This document shows, piece after piece, positions 47,037 to 58,409 of a stretch of DNA of 64,000 nt. Under the pieces are notes generated by a model, which worked only from the letters and a program-made list of their open reading frames with translations, made no database searches and was not told the origin of the DNA. A program made the position numbers and the translations under genes. Numbering within the stretch: position 1 is the first letter of the stretch; each line of letters opens with the position of its first letter. This DNA comes from Eucommia ulmoides (lineage: Eukaryota > Streptophyta > Magnoliopsida > Garryales > Eucommiaceae), in contig CM028325.1 of assembly GCA_016647705.1 (NCBI GenBank), forward strand, positions 25,778,474 to 25,842,473, in the 5' to 3' direction.

Positions 47037-47457
47037 GTATGCGTTTAATTAGTAAAGTTAATTATTTTTTAGTTTTAATTATCATTGTTTTATCATTTAA
47101 CAATAATCATATATTTAATCTATTAAACGTATTAAATAATTATAATTATTTGTGTCCATGTTAGGTTTATACATAAATTTTGCAAAAATCTTAACCTGAA
47201 AATAAACATGATAAGAACATATTTAGCTGTGATTTCAAATGTATAGTTATTTATCTAATCTGATTTTGTATTTATACTCTTACCTTTGTGGTGATATTAA
47301 ATTATCCGTATTCTTATTTGTACGGTAACTTATTACATGTTATTTATGGTTTCATTTAGTACCAATTTTAGTTCGTACTTTGTTACACTGTCCTCCACTG
47401 TTCTTTTTCATTTATTTGATCTAGAAAATTGAAGATTCAACATCATATTATCTCTAG

Positions 47458-48610
47458 GTATTCAATGATAACGTCATATCAAAATATGCTCTATCCCAAC
47501 GAATGCAAAGGGAACGAGAGAGGTTTAGTCTTCCGATTCTAGAATGTCAAGAAGGTGGAAGATCCCGCACAGGTAACATTGCCAGAACATCTAGCACAAA
47601 CGATATGTCAAGTCGTTCTGTGGCTCAACTAGAACGAAGAGAACGAGAGAGAATTGATCGGGAGATATGTGATGGCCTTATGGAAGGAGGTCAGTCGTTT
47701 GTGTCCACAACACCTAACAATCGCTCAACGGGGGTTGAGCAAACAATTATACCTTCTGAATATATAGTATCCAACAAGAACGATATATTGAAACGGGCTC
47801 TAGCTCAACGAGAACGAAGAGAAAGGGAAAGAGTTGATTGGGAGCGGTGTGATCGCTTCAATAAAGATAATCGTGAATGCCTAGAAGGAGGTCAGCCGTT
47901 TTTGGGAGAATCATCAAAGCCTACGCCGAAGCGAAGAATGGTTACAACAGTCTCTATGTCATCATCAAGCACAAGTCGATATACCCCTATAATTCTTAGT
48001 GATCAAGTTTCTTCTCTAGTAATAGAAAACGAAATGGATTATACTTTTGAGGCCAATTTGATGTCCCTACCAAATCTTACTGAAATGTTTGTGTCCCCAA
48101 TACCCAATAGTCGCTCAACGTTGGATGTTGAGCAAACAATTACACTTCCTAAATGTATAGCACCCAACAACAACGGCATATCGAAACGTGTTCTAGCTCA
48201 ACGAGCACGAAGAGAATGAAAGAGATTCGGTCAACAAAATATTCAGAATAGTCAACATTTAGAAATGAATAGAAGACTACTTGAAGAATCATCTCAGCTT
48301 CTACTACAACAGAGAATGATTGTATAATCATGTAGGCCATCAGTGATTACGAGTCCATGTACCCCTGGAATTGTGGAGCTCCTTAGGGATCGCACTACTC
48401 TATCGTCCATGGCTAATCAAATGAATTCTATTGTTGAACTAAATTTTCCTTTTCCACGTAATCTTACTGAAACATTTGTTACCGTGACTCCGAATGAATG
48501 TTCAATGCCTAAAGTTGAGGAACTAATTGTATTGCCCGGTATAAGGTATTATACTAATCCATTATTCATGTTATTAAGTATTAAATGTTTAAAAGTGTTT
48601 GATGTGTAAA
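47458..48610 (+). pseudogene. Helitron 2 N-terminal charged-repeat region
   Basis: VFNDNVISKYALSQRMQRER opens the exon. Modules of the form ALAQRERRERERVDWERCDR, then NKDNRECLEGGQPFLGESSK and PTPKRRMVTTVSM, alternate with LTEMFVSPIPNSRSTLDVEQ. Three Arg/Glu-rich modules are seen (47625, 47805, 48190). An in-frame TGA at 48217 and a TAA near 48325 break it. It continues at 48343-48545 and ends at a GTATTA donor. Function unknown; both Helitrons carry it, so it belonged to the ancestral element. Confidence 0.72.
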
Positions 48611-48630
48611 ATTTAATATTTGCCAACTAT

Positions 48631-50572
48631 AGGTCAGCTTCAACAAATCAACACCTTGCCGAGAATCAAGATACTGAACATGCAGGAAATTCATCTATTG
48701 ACGATGGGATGGTTACAAATTTGATTCCTCATTCCCTTGGTATAATTGACGATACATGCCCGTGCAGTAACCAAGAAGCTTTTATTTTCACAAACCTTAA
48801 TGAAAGCTCGACCGTAACAGTTGAAGAAACAAATCTACCTTCTGGGAGTAGATGGTGAGTTTCTTTTTTATCTTATTCATCTAATTAAATATGACATTCA
48901 CAAATATGTTGTTAGAATCTACATAATAATTTTGTTATTTATCAAATGTAGGCCGCCAAATACTACCAATGATGAGTTTTACGATAATCAAGATATTGAC
49001 GTGTTGAACAATCCAACTGCCGACCATGATGTTCATACAAGTGAAAATTGACACTTGCATGGTAGAATGAATGTCATGTACCCTCATTGTTCTGCGTTAC
49101 ACTGGATGGATGAGAGATTAGAAGATCATCCGAACAACGTCCTCTCTTCGGTATATGTTGCTTACAAGGGAAAGTTAGGCTTCCATTACTTCTCACACCT
49201 TCTCCACAAATTAAAGCGTTATACGATGGTAACGATGATAGATCAAAATCATTCCGACGTTATGCTAGAGAGTACAATGCAAGCAATGCTTTTACAAGCC
49301 TCGGTGCCAACTTGGATACAAGGCTGCTTTCCGGAAGAGGCCCAACAATGTTTACTATACATGGAGAGTTGCGTCATCAGACAGGAGCATTAATCCTAGA
49401 ACCGGGACAAGATGTCATTTATTCTCAGTTGTACATCTACGATCCTGATTTCACTTTTGGCGTGAGAAGCCGTAGAAATCCTCATTTGAGAACGGATATT
49501 TTGCAAACTATTCAAGATACATTGTTGTAACATAATGCATTCGTAGATAAATTTCGTCAAGCGTTTGCGATTTTAAATCAATTGGATTTGGAACAACAAA
49601 CGTTGCCTACTTTTCTTCACTACACAGTATCTACTGATCGTCGGCGATATAATTTACCGACAACTGATGACGTGGTTGTCAAATTACCGGGGGATGGAAC
49701 CGAAACCAGCGCGATGAGAGATATTGTTATACATTTAAGGGGGGGAAATGAACTAATGAAAATCAATGAATGTCATCCTGCTTATCTACTATTGCATTAC
49801 GTTTTGTTGTTCCCTTTTGGTGAGCTTAGATGGGAGTCTGAATTTAGACAGTGGGATGTGATTCACGGACAACACACAAACACTCGACTAACTCAAATGC
49901 AATTTTATAGCTACCGTATTTTTGAAAGGCCGACAGAGTATTCGACAATTCTAAGGGGAAGAAAATTATTTCAAGAGTTCTTGGTAGATGTTCGGGCTGC
50001 GACCTAGCAAAATAGGTTGAATTACTTTAGGCAACATCAACCAAATCTTCGTAGTGAACTCTATCAAAGTCTTACTGATGTGGCATTAGATGGGATGGAA
50101 CCCAATCAAATAGGTCAACGAATGATTTTGTCATCATCTTTTATTGGTAGTCCAAGACATATGTTTAAAATCTTCCAAGATTCAATGGCCATAACCCGGT
50201 ACCACCATCACCCTGATGTGTTTCTTACCATGACTGCAAATTCAACTTGGACAGAAATCACTGAAGCTTTATTGCCTCATCAACAACCAACTGACTGTCT
50301 AAACTTAATTGCTCGCATTTTTGAGTTAAAAAGAATTGCTCTAATGAAAGAGATTGAAAGCACTCGAGTATTTGGAAAAAAAAGTTGCCCATGTTTTTAC
50401 AATTGAGTACCAGAAAAGAGGTCTGCCGCACATGCACTTACTGATATTTCTTGATAATCAAGATAAAATTCGAACGTACGACCAAGTAGACATAATAGTT
50501 TGTGTTGAATTTCCAGATCCAAATAAAAAGCCAAAACTTTTCAAGACTCTAAAAAAATGCATGGTTCACTGA
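48631..50572 (+). pseudogene. Helitron 2 Rep domain, N-terminal part with HUH motif
   Basis: Short exons at 48631-48855 and 48952-49050 lead into CPHC-like YPHCSALHWMDERL (49080), a zinc-binding block typical of Helitron Rep. Then come YSQLYIYDPDFTFGVRSRRN, LPTTDDVVVKLPGDGTETSA, YHHHPDVFLTMTANSTWTEI and, at 50429-50437, HMH within RGLPHMHLLIFL. That is the HUH metal-binding site that positions the nicking tyrosine. Frame breaks lie at 49050, 49393, 49530, 50006 and 50404, and TGA at 50570 follows CMVH, where the family continues with GPCG. Confidence 0.88.
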
Positions 50573-50950
50573 CCATGTGGTGCTCGAAATTGTCAAGCCC
50601 CGTGCATGGAGAACGATAAATGCACTAAGAGGTATCCACGTGATTTCGCGGAGTATACAACGATGGATTCAGATGGATATCTCATTTAACGTCATCGTGA
50701 TAATGACAAAGTTTATACCGTGAGGGGGCAACAAGTTGATAATAGAGACGTCGTCCCATACAATCCGTACATTTTCAAGATGTTCGACTGTCATATTAAT
50801 GTTGAAGTATGCGCTGGGATTAGGTGCGTCAAATATATCCACAAGTATATCTATAAAGGAGGTGATATAACGACATTGATTTTGGGAATAATGGATGAGA
50901 TCAAGCAATATCTTGATGCAAGATACATTGGACCCTCTGAGGTAGCCTGA
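50573..50950 (+). pseudogene. Helitron 2 Rep domain, catalytic tyrosine part
   Basis: After the stop the frame continues PCGARNCQAPCMENDKCTKR. KYIHKYIYKG at 50831-50860 carries the two catalytic tyrosines (codons at 50834 and 50846) that nick and rejoin DNA in rolling-circle transposition. DEIKQYLDARYIGPSE follows and TGA at 50948 interrupts just where Trp (TGG) is expected. Confidence 0.87.
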
Positions 50951-50953
50951 CGA

Positions 50954-52234
50954 TTGTTGAGTTTTCATTTGCACGATGAGAATCCAACAGTTGTTCAATT
51001 GGCGCTCCATTTGCCTGGAATGCATCAGGTTATATTCAATCCACTTGAAACAATAGAGTCTATCATTTCTCGAGCTCAATCACAAAAGTCGACTCTAATA
51101 GAATTTTTTTTACATTGTGATGCACATGCTTCTGCACGTGTGTATACTTATCAAAAGTTTCCCCAGCATTTTGTTTGGAATAAAACTAAAAATTTTTGGA
51201 AGCCACGACAGAGGGGATTTGCCATCGGTAGAATGTATTTTGCGCCTCTCAATTTGGGTGAACGATTTTATATGCGTCTACTATTGACTGTAGTCAAAGG
51301 GCCGCAATCATTTAGGTGTCTACGCATTGTTAACAATGTTGAACATGCGACGTTGAAAGCCGTATGTGTAGCAAGAGGACTATTGGAAGATGATAGTGAA
51401 TGGATACAATGTCTTCAAGAGGCGTCTATTATGAGTACTGGACATCAATTGAGAAGATTATTTTGCGTCATTCTTACACAAAGCTCCCCTGTAAATCCAT
51501 GTGAATTGTGGGATCAATTTTGGATGCATATATGTGATGATCTCTCACATAAAGTTCGCACGTTGTTTTCGATACCCGTCCCAAGCGAGGCACAGATTAA
51601 AGACTACGATTTGTACCTTTTGAATCAATTACTTAAAGAATCGGGCAAGATCTTAGTAGATTTTCCTACGATTCCACAACCTGTCCAGAATTGGAATATG
51701 GTAGTTGAAAATAGATTGATATGGGAATATCGTCAAATGCAAAGTGAAGCACAACAAAGGAATGTGCAGTATAATATTGATCGTCTCAATGAAGACCAAC
51801 GTGTTGCATACGAATCAATCACTTCATCAGTGTTTGGAAATTTAGGAAAAATATTTTTTTTGAATGGTGATGTTGGTATGGGAAAAACGTTTCTATATAA
51901 TACCATAGCAACAAAATGTCGTAGTAACAGTCACATTGTTATTACTGTGGCATCGTCCGGTATTGGATCGCTACTACTTGAAGGAGGTCGAACTGCATAT
52001 TCCACATTTCGCATCCCTCTAGATATTCTTGATAATTCAATTTGTCATTTCAGTAAACAATCGTTGCATGCCGAATTGTTTAGAGAGACAAAGTTAATCA
52101 TTTGGGATGAAGTTCCGATGCAACATAAGTACTGTGTTGAGTCTGTAGATCGCACGCTACAAGATATTTGCAGTAATCCAAATCCATTCGGGGGTATCAC
52201 GGTCATTCTTGGAGGTTCTACCTGTTATACCTAA
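50954..52234 (+). pseudogene. Helitron 2 Rep C-terminus and PIF1 helicase N-terminal half
   Basis: 426 open codons. The first half is the Rep-helicase linker ([20 protein letters not shown], then [20 protein letters not shown]). The helicase begins at [11 protein letters not shown]. Walker A is [13 protein letters not shown] at 51866-51904, slightly unlike the usual GxGGTGKT. Walker B is LIIWDEVPM near 52094-52120. A frameshift at about 52218 ends the open stretch ([10 protein letters not shown] in place of ILGGDFRQVLPV). The helicase unwinds donor DNA during transposition. Confidence 0.9.
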
Positions 52235-52477
52235 AGGTGTCCGTCAACAAATTGTAGCAGCATCGTTGAGACGTTCATACCTTTGGAATGATATACATGT
52301 CTTAACTTTGAATTTAAACATGCGCCTAAATAGTAGGAACATTGAAAATACAGAGTTTTAGAGATATTTACTTCAGGTAATATTTCATTTAAATATATTT
52401 TAGCATTTTGTAATAGATTACTTATATATGCTTTGATACTAAATTATTCATTTATATTTGTTTTTTCTTTAAATAGG

Positions 52478-53244
52478 TTGGCAGTGATCCGCATGAAATT
52501 GTACAGTTGCCATCAACTATACACAAGTGTCGTAATGTGGTTGAACTAATATCTTCAGTTTATCCACATCTAGGCACACCCAGTGTTATTACCCCTATAT
52601 TTCTAACTGAATGTTCTATCCTTTCTGCAAGAAATGACGATGTTAGTGCTATTAATTCAGCTGCTTTAAATATTTTTTCCGGAGAAACGATCACATATTT
52701 GGCCGTAGATAAAATGTCTGAAGATGATGGAGCCGATCGTCAAATTACAAATCGTTATCCTAACGAGTACTTGAATTCCTTAGATCATCCAGGATTACCT
52801 CCGTTCAAGTTAGATTTGAAAATTGGATGTCCAGTTATGTTGTTGAGAAATATCGCACCAAGTGATGGACTTTGTAATGGCACACGATTAATGGTTGTCA
52901 GGTGTTCTTTACGTGTAATAGAAGCTCGAATATTGACAGGGGATAAAGCAGGAAATTTGGCGTTCATTCCGAAAATATCCTTTACGCCATCATCTTCTGA
53001 ATTTCCTTTTCAAATGACAAGGCACCAGTTTCCAATTCGTTTGGCGTATGCTATGACGATAAATAAATCACAAGGACAATCAGTGAAATTTGTTGGAGTT
53101 GATTTGACTACACCGGTTTTTAGTCACGGTCAACTATATGTGGTCTTATCAAAGTGTACATCATTTGATCAATTAAGTGTACTTCTTCCTGAATATGGAT
53201 CTCTATCCACGACAAATATTGTTTATCCTGAAGTATTATTGTAA
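52478..53244 (+). pseudogene. Helitron 2 PIF1 helicase C-terminal half
   Basis: An exon after a TAG acceptor (52476-52477). From 52507 the frame is open to a natural TAA stop: [60 protein letters not shown] and [20 protein letters not shown]. Blocks and order are those of the PIF1/RecD2 C-terminal region in plant Helitrons. The coding end lies about 120 bp from the transposon terminus. Confidence 0.88.
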
Positions 53245-53332
53245 TTATAATTGTTTCAGTTGATGCAACATTTAAAGTTGAATAATAAAATAAATTGATA
53301 TAATTGTTCAAATAGATGATGTATGTTTTATA

Positions 53333-53352
53333 CCCGTGCCTTTAGGCACAGG
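53333..53352 (+). other. Helitron 2 3'-terminal hairpin
   Basis: CCCGTGCC, loop TTTA, GGCACAGG: an 8-bp stem with one mismatch. It lies 7 bases before the CTAG end. Confidence 0.9.
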
Positions 53353-53363
53353 TTATACGCTAG

Positions 53364-54238
53364 TATATATATATAATCGGTCAAAAAATGACTTTTATTT
53401 TTTACAAATTTGGAGGACAAATATGTCATTTTACATATGAAAATAAATAGTAACCTAAACTTTGTTTTATATAATATGTATAGATATAGATTTAGTCAAA
53501 CATATTTTAAAAAATATATAATAAAGAATAAAAAATTATCTTAATAAATATAAATTCATGTGATAAAATAATTGTTCTTATAAATTATTGAGATAGTCTT
53601 TTATGAACTACCTTTTAATTATCTCAATACTTAATATGTTCTAAAATTGTATATGTTAAAATAGATTTAATACTCTTAAAAATGAATTTTATTGTAGTGG
53701 AGAGTCCATAAATTAAATTTCAAATTTAATCATGAATATATCATATCAATGTGAATGAGTTTGTTTTTAAGATTGTCGAAATAAAAAAAATCAAACAATT
53801 AACAAGGTACATTAAATAATAGAATTTTAATAAAAAATGTAAACACGTTGCATAAAATTAGTATGATGACTTGTGAGTCGGACCATGATATGAAGTTTGA
53901 ATAGTTTTATAATTTTTTTTAAAGGATAAGGACGTCACTGTGGTTATTGGTTGCCGTTGTCGTCATCCGGGTCGTCATGGAGATGAATGAAGCAATTTTT
54001 CAATACGTTTGCTTTTGCTTTGTTCAAAAGCAAAGAAATTAACCTGCTTGTACATGCGATTCAGCTCTGTACTACACCATCATGTATATGTACTTTCATG
54101 CGTAAGACAAGAGATCTTACTCTTGTAAGATTAAATATTAAATTTAATTTCAAATGCACTAGATCAATATAATAGAATATGCCTTTAAGATTGTCCAAAG
54201 AATTAATCAGTTGATGTGCGCATAAACTGATTCAAACG
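53364..54238. other. AT-rich spacer, no gene seen
   Basis: Begins with a TA repeat at the Helitron target site. Mostly AT-rich. A TTTTATTGTAGTG sequence near 53685 resembles a CACTA terminus, but no partner was found. Confidence 0.5.
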
Positions 54239-54247
54239 TATAATCTA

Positions 54248-55651
54248 GGGTTAATAACATTTTATCACCTGTGATTTGGCTCATTTGTACTTTACCTCTT
54301 TGTGTTTTGAATTTCGTCACTTACCCTCCTGCAATTTTGAATCTAAGTGCAAATTTAACATTTTCTGTCTAATTTGACAGAAGTGCTGCTCACGTGCCAT
54401 TTATGAAATTGGGTATGATTTCTCTCTAAATCACAATTTTATTATTCTCATTTTACCCCTATTACTCTCCTACATAATATTCAATCATCTATATACATCT
54501 CACACAATTTCTTACATTCACCAATCTATTTTATTTTTTTATTTTATCTCTTATTATTATTATTATTATTTTATTTTTCTATTTTCTTTCTTATTATTAT
54601 TTTTCACGTCTTCAAGATTTTGTGGTGATGCTATTGGGATGAATTTTAAAAAAAAAATGCAAATATTATTGCAATTTTTACTATGTTTATTGCAATGGAG
54701 GTGGCGTTTGGTTAGTATTCCCACTTTTTTCAACCCAACGAATTATTTTGGAATTGTTTCCACAACGGTTGCTCATTTTTTATATTTATTTATTTTGTTC
54801 TTTTTTTATATTTATTTATTTTTAAATGTATAATTATAAATATCAAATTACACCAAATTCCAAATTTTCAAAAATCAAAGCAGATATATTGAAGTCGACA
54901 CTTTTTTTTTTAAAAGATAAAAGAAAAATTTTATTAAAAGGGAAATTAAAAACCCCTGGAAAGATACAAATAATAGATACAAGTATAACCAATACAATCG
55001 GTGACTATATATCTCTAACAAAATAAGTAAAAATAAATATGCTAACAATAGCAACCACAACACAATGAACCATAAAAATCTGACCCCTTAAAACACTAAT
55101 GCCATCAACAACATTAGAGATGGTAGCCAAAAGAAATGAACCATCAGTAGCAACAACCATTCCAAACAGCCACTACATCAGCAAATACCTAAACCAACAA
55201 CAGCTGACACCAACAACAACGAAAAGGACAACAACCAGCAACAAAAAACAACAAACAACAGTAGCCACAACTTACACAACCATCCAGCCTCAGGCAATGG
55301 ACAAAGGCAAACAAACAACAAACGCCCATTCTTCTTGAATTAACCTATCAATGGCTACTTTATGCTTCGAGAATCTATCTGCAAGCACCCATTCTTCCAT
55401 GGATGTGCTCGTTACAGGTGCATCAATAAACAACAATTACAACAAATACTTCTTGGCTAATGGTGACAATGATTTGAGAAAAATTAAAACCCAAAAATGA
55501 ATGCCAATGGTGAAACAAGAAATGCTTCTATGTGCATATAGGCATGTACATACACAAACAAGAAAAAAGATCACCAAAATATGTGTCTGTGTGCAAATAA
55601 GGAAAAAAAAAAAAAAAGATCACCAAAATATGTGTCTGTGTGCAAATAAGG

Positions 55652-55696
<45 letters not shown>

Positions 55697-56544
55697 TCAC
55701 CAAAATATGTGTCTGTGTGCAAATAAGGAAAAAAAAAAAAAAAAGACGAAGCAAATCAGAGCGAAATCGACTTCATTCAACAAATTGATTTCATTCAAAA
55801 AATTGGTTTGGTTAAAAAAAATAAAATAAAAAATGACGAAGCAAAAAATGGAAAAATAAAAAAATTGAGCAACGAAATCAATTTCGTTTAAGAAATTGAT
55901 TTCGTGAATCCTAAACCTAAATCGATTTTGTGAAGATTCAGACATGGATTTCGAAGCTAGAGTTTCGATTTCGTGCCATTTGAAATAGAAGGGGGAGAGA
56001 GAGAGAGAGAAGTCCATAGATCTAGAGAGAAAGAGAGAACTTCCCACGAACGTGACGAAGAACACCAAACGAAGTGAAGACGCGATGAATTGAGAACTGA
56101 AGACAACGACGAAGATGGTGAATAAAGAAGAGAGAACGAAACCATCAAGATTGGACCACCGCGAACTTCACCGACCCTAATTTCGACCACCGCGATGCAT
56201 CGGAGATAGAGAAAGGGATAGATCTGGGCACTCACCGACCACCGCCGAACAAAGATAGAGAAGGATAGATCTAGGCACGATCGGCTGGGTTGAAGAGGGA
56301 GGAGAAATGCTCTTGGTATGCCAAGAAGAAGGGCTTCTGTCCTCAGGCATTTGGGTTAATTGCACTTTATACCCCAAAAGTTGTTAATAATTATATAAGG
56401 GTAAAATCGACATTTTAATCTTTTCATAAACGGAGTTAGCTTTGCACTTAGATCCATAAACCACAGAGGGGTAAGTGACGAAGTTCAAACCACAGGGAGC
56501 AAAATGCAAATGGGCCAAATTACAGGGGTAACTTCTATTAACCC
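54248..56544. mobile_element. Mutator-like non-autonomous element with perfect 9-bp target duplication
   Basis: Ends GGGTTAATAACATTTTATCA and CTTCTATTAACCC start inverted repeats of about 115 bp. TATAATCTA flanks both sides exactly (54239-54247 and 56545-56553). It is the same terminal family as 30438-32250 and the foldback element at 11491-11718. No transposase. Like the 30.4-kb copy, it has a second inward-pointing terminal sequence near 56349 and a TTTTATTAAAAGGGAAATTAA stretch at 54925, perhaps a nested LINE tail. Confidence 0.88.
55568..55745. repeat. Tandem repeat with variable A tracts
   Basis: Three copies of GATCACCAAAATATGTGTCT-GTGTGCAAATAAGG, each followed by an A run of very different length (about 15, 43 and 15). 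The Lys-rich frame across it is repeat translation. Confidence 0.88.
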
Positions 56545-56639
56545 TATAATCTATCTATCTATATATATAGGGTCATCATTTTATTTTTTTTGAGAAATTA
56601 TTTTATATTATTCTAAAAATAATTCACTTCAACTACAAT

Positions 56640-58409
56640 TATAATATTTAATCATGTGATACAATTGCAAATTTAGAAACATGATAAAAGAGGGACGAAA
56701 AACTTATTTGAAATAGAAGGTTTAGAATGTTGAAACCTTTGACATGTCAATCGATGGGGGTCTTGAGACAGTTGACCGTCTAAACCACCATGTCTTAAAA
56801 ATTATGTTCCGTACTATTTCAGTCGATTGGGCATTGTTGGTTAGTCGACCATTTCAGATGGAAAGGGTTTAGAATTTTGAAAAATACATTAGTCAGCCAG
56901 GTAATACAATGGGCTATTGATGATCGCTTCAAATCTATTTAAAAACATAACTATTTTTTTGTCAAATTATTGCAACATTTTTGACAATTATTTATTTTAA
57001 ATTATTTTCTAATATTCTGAAATAATTTATAAACTATTCTAAATATTTTATAATGATTTTATGCACGGAAAATTATTTATAAAAATATTTTTTGGTCACA
57101 TTTTCAGTCTAGTATAGTTTGATTACATGTTCTTTGAAATTTGATTAAATTCTGATCCCTTTACTTATCTTATTTACGGAGCACATTTTTATGTGTTGAG
57201 AATGTATCTAAGGCTTATTCTAGTCCATACGCGTTGAGATATTTGAATTTTTTTCAAGCCTTGGCCAATACAGTTGTTGGCTCAAGTCCTAGGGCAGATT
57301 TTGTGAATTGTGATCCTGATTTTGTGGCTGTTGGAATATCTGAAAATAATCTCTTCCTGAGAAAAATCTGAGCTCAAAACTTTGTGAGAAAAAAGAAGAA
57401 AATCATGAAGAAATTTGATTGATCACTAAAATTGCCTTGCGAGAAATCAAACAATGTTATCTCATTATCGATTTGAATTGGAGTTAATCCTTGTCATCTA
57501 ACTTCCAGAAAATCCGGTGAAATTGTTTTAATTTGATATCCTTTAGATCTTAATATTATCTTTTTAATATACTATTTATTAGAAACAAAAAATATGTGCT
57601 TGAAAAACGGTAAACGTAATCTGATTGATTATTTCAAGAAATTCTTCATCTAAATTTTGTTTATTATTTAAACAGTTTGGAATTTCTTGATTATTAACAT
57701 ATTAATTTGAATTGAAATTTATTTGGCTAATTTCTGTGAAACATAAACCATTGATAAAACTCACATGCTAAATTGATTATTTGATTTATTTATTTTTTTC
57801 TAGTTAAAAGATTTAATTGAATTTATCTAGATTACTTTTTGTGCTCACATTAAATATAATTTCAAATAATTAGAATGATCTTATCTTTGATCATTTTTCA
57901 TATCGTGTCAACACTCCTATCACACTTCTGAGTTACGAGTTGATAATTCCTGATCTTTGTAAGTGTTGGTAGAACCTCTTGTGATAAAAACAAGTTTATA
58001 TGTGAGCTATTGAATTGTAGCTTGAACTAAGTGTATAAAGTTCAAGTGAAAGTGTCTTTTAATTAATTGATGTGCAAGAGTAATTCACTTAAACATGGTG
58101 CAAGAGGTCAGATTCTCACTTGGGAAGAGAATCTGAAATAATGGATTGAAATCTTCGTGAAAGATCGGATGAGTAAACATAGACAAGAGAAGCTTGTGAA
58201 CGACTCTAATCACTCTACAAATCATTGTCTCTGTCCATTATATTTGTGTCATTGGTTGTTTGTTCAATTGCTTGATGGTGTGCATATTCTGCTGATAATA
58301 ATCTAAGTAACCTTAAAACCAATTGATAATTTAAACATGTCATAATTAACTTATATAATTTTTTTGGCTACCGAATTCATCCCCTCTTAGGTGGTTCTTT
58401 GCGTCAACA
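56640..58409 (+). mobile_element. Probable solo LTR, SIRE/Maximus-like
   Basis: The right end CCGAATTCATCCCCTCTTAG, then GTGGTTCTTTGCGTCAACA (CA at 58408-58409), matches the style of the LTR end of the element at 13978-20902. GTCGACC-like motifs at 56750-56880 also resemble that LTR. No internal coding region lies beside it, so it is likely a solo LTR. The left edge is not defined and the start given is a guess. Confidence 0.45.

Larger units (their letters stand above)
46436..53363 (+). mobile_element. Helitron 2 (better preserved copy)
   Basis: The same family as Helitron 1 but on the plus strand. It ends with the hairpin at 53333-53352 and CTAG at 53360-53363, followed by T. It encodes, in order, a first exon, charged-repeat region, Rep with the HUH and double-tyrosine motifs, and a PIF1 helicase, interrupted by a few stops and frameshifts. 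Two 22-bp direct repeats around TTCATGATATACATTTTG (46541 and 46674) mark the 5' region in both copies. The 5' boundary is the left limit of clear similarity to Helitron 1; the true end could be further left. Confidence 0.86.
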
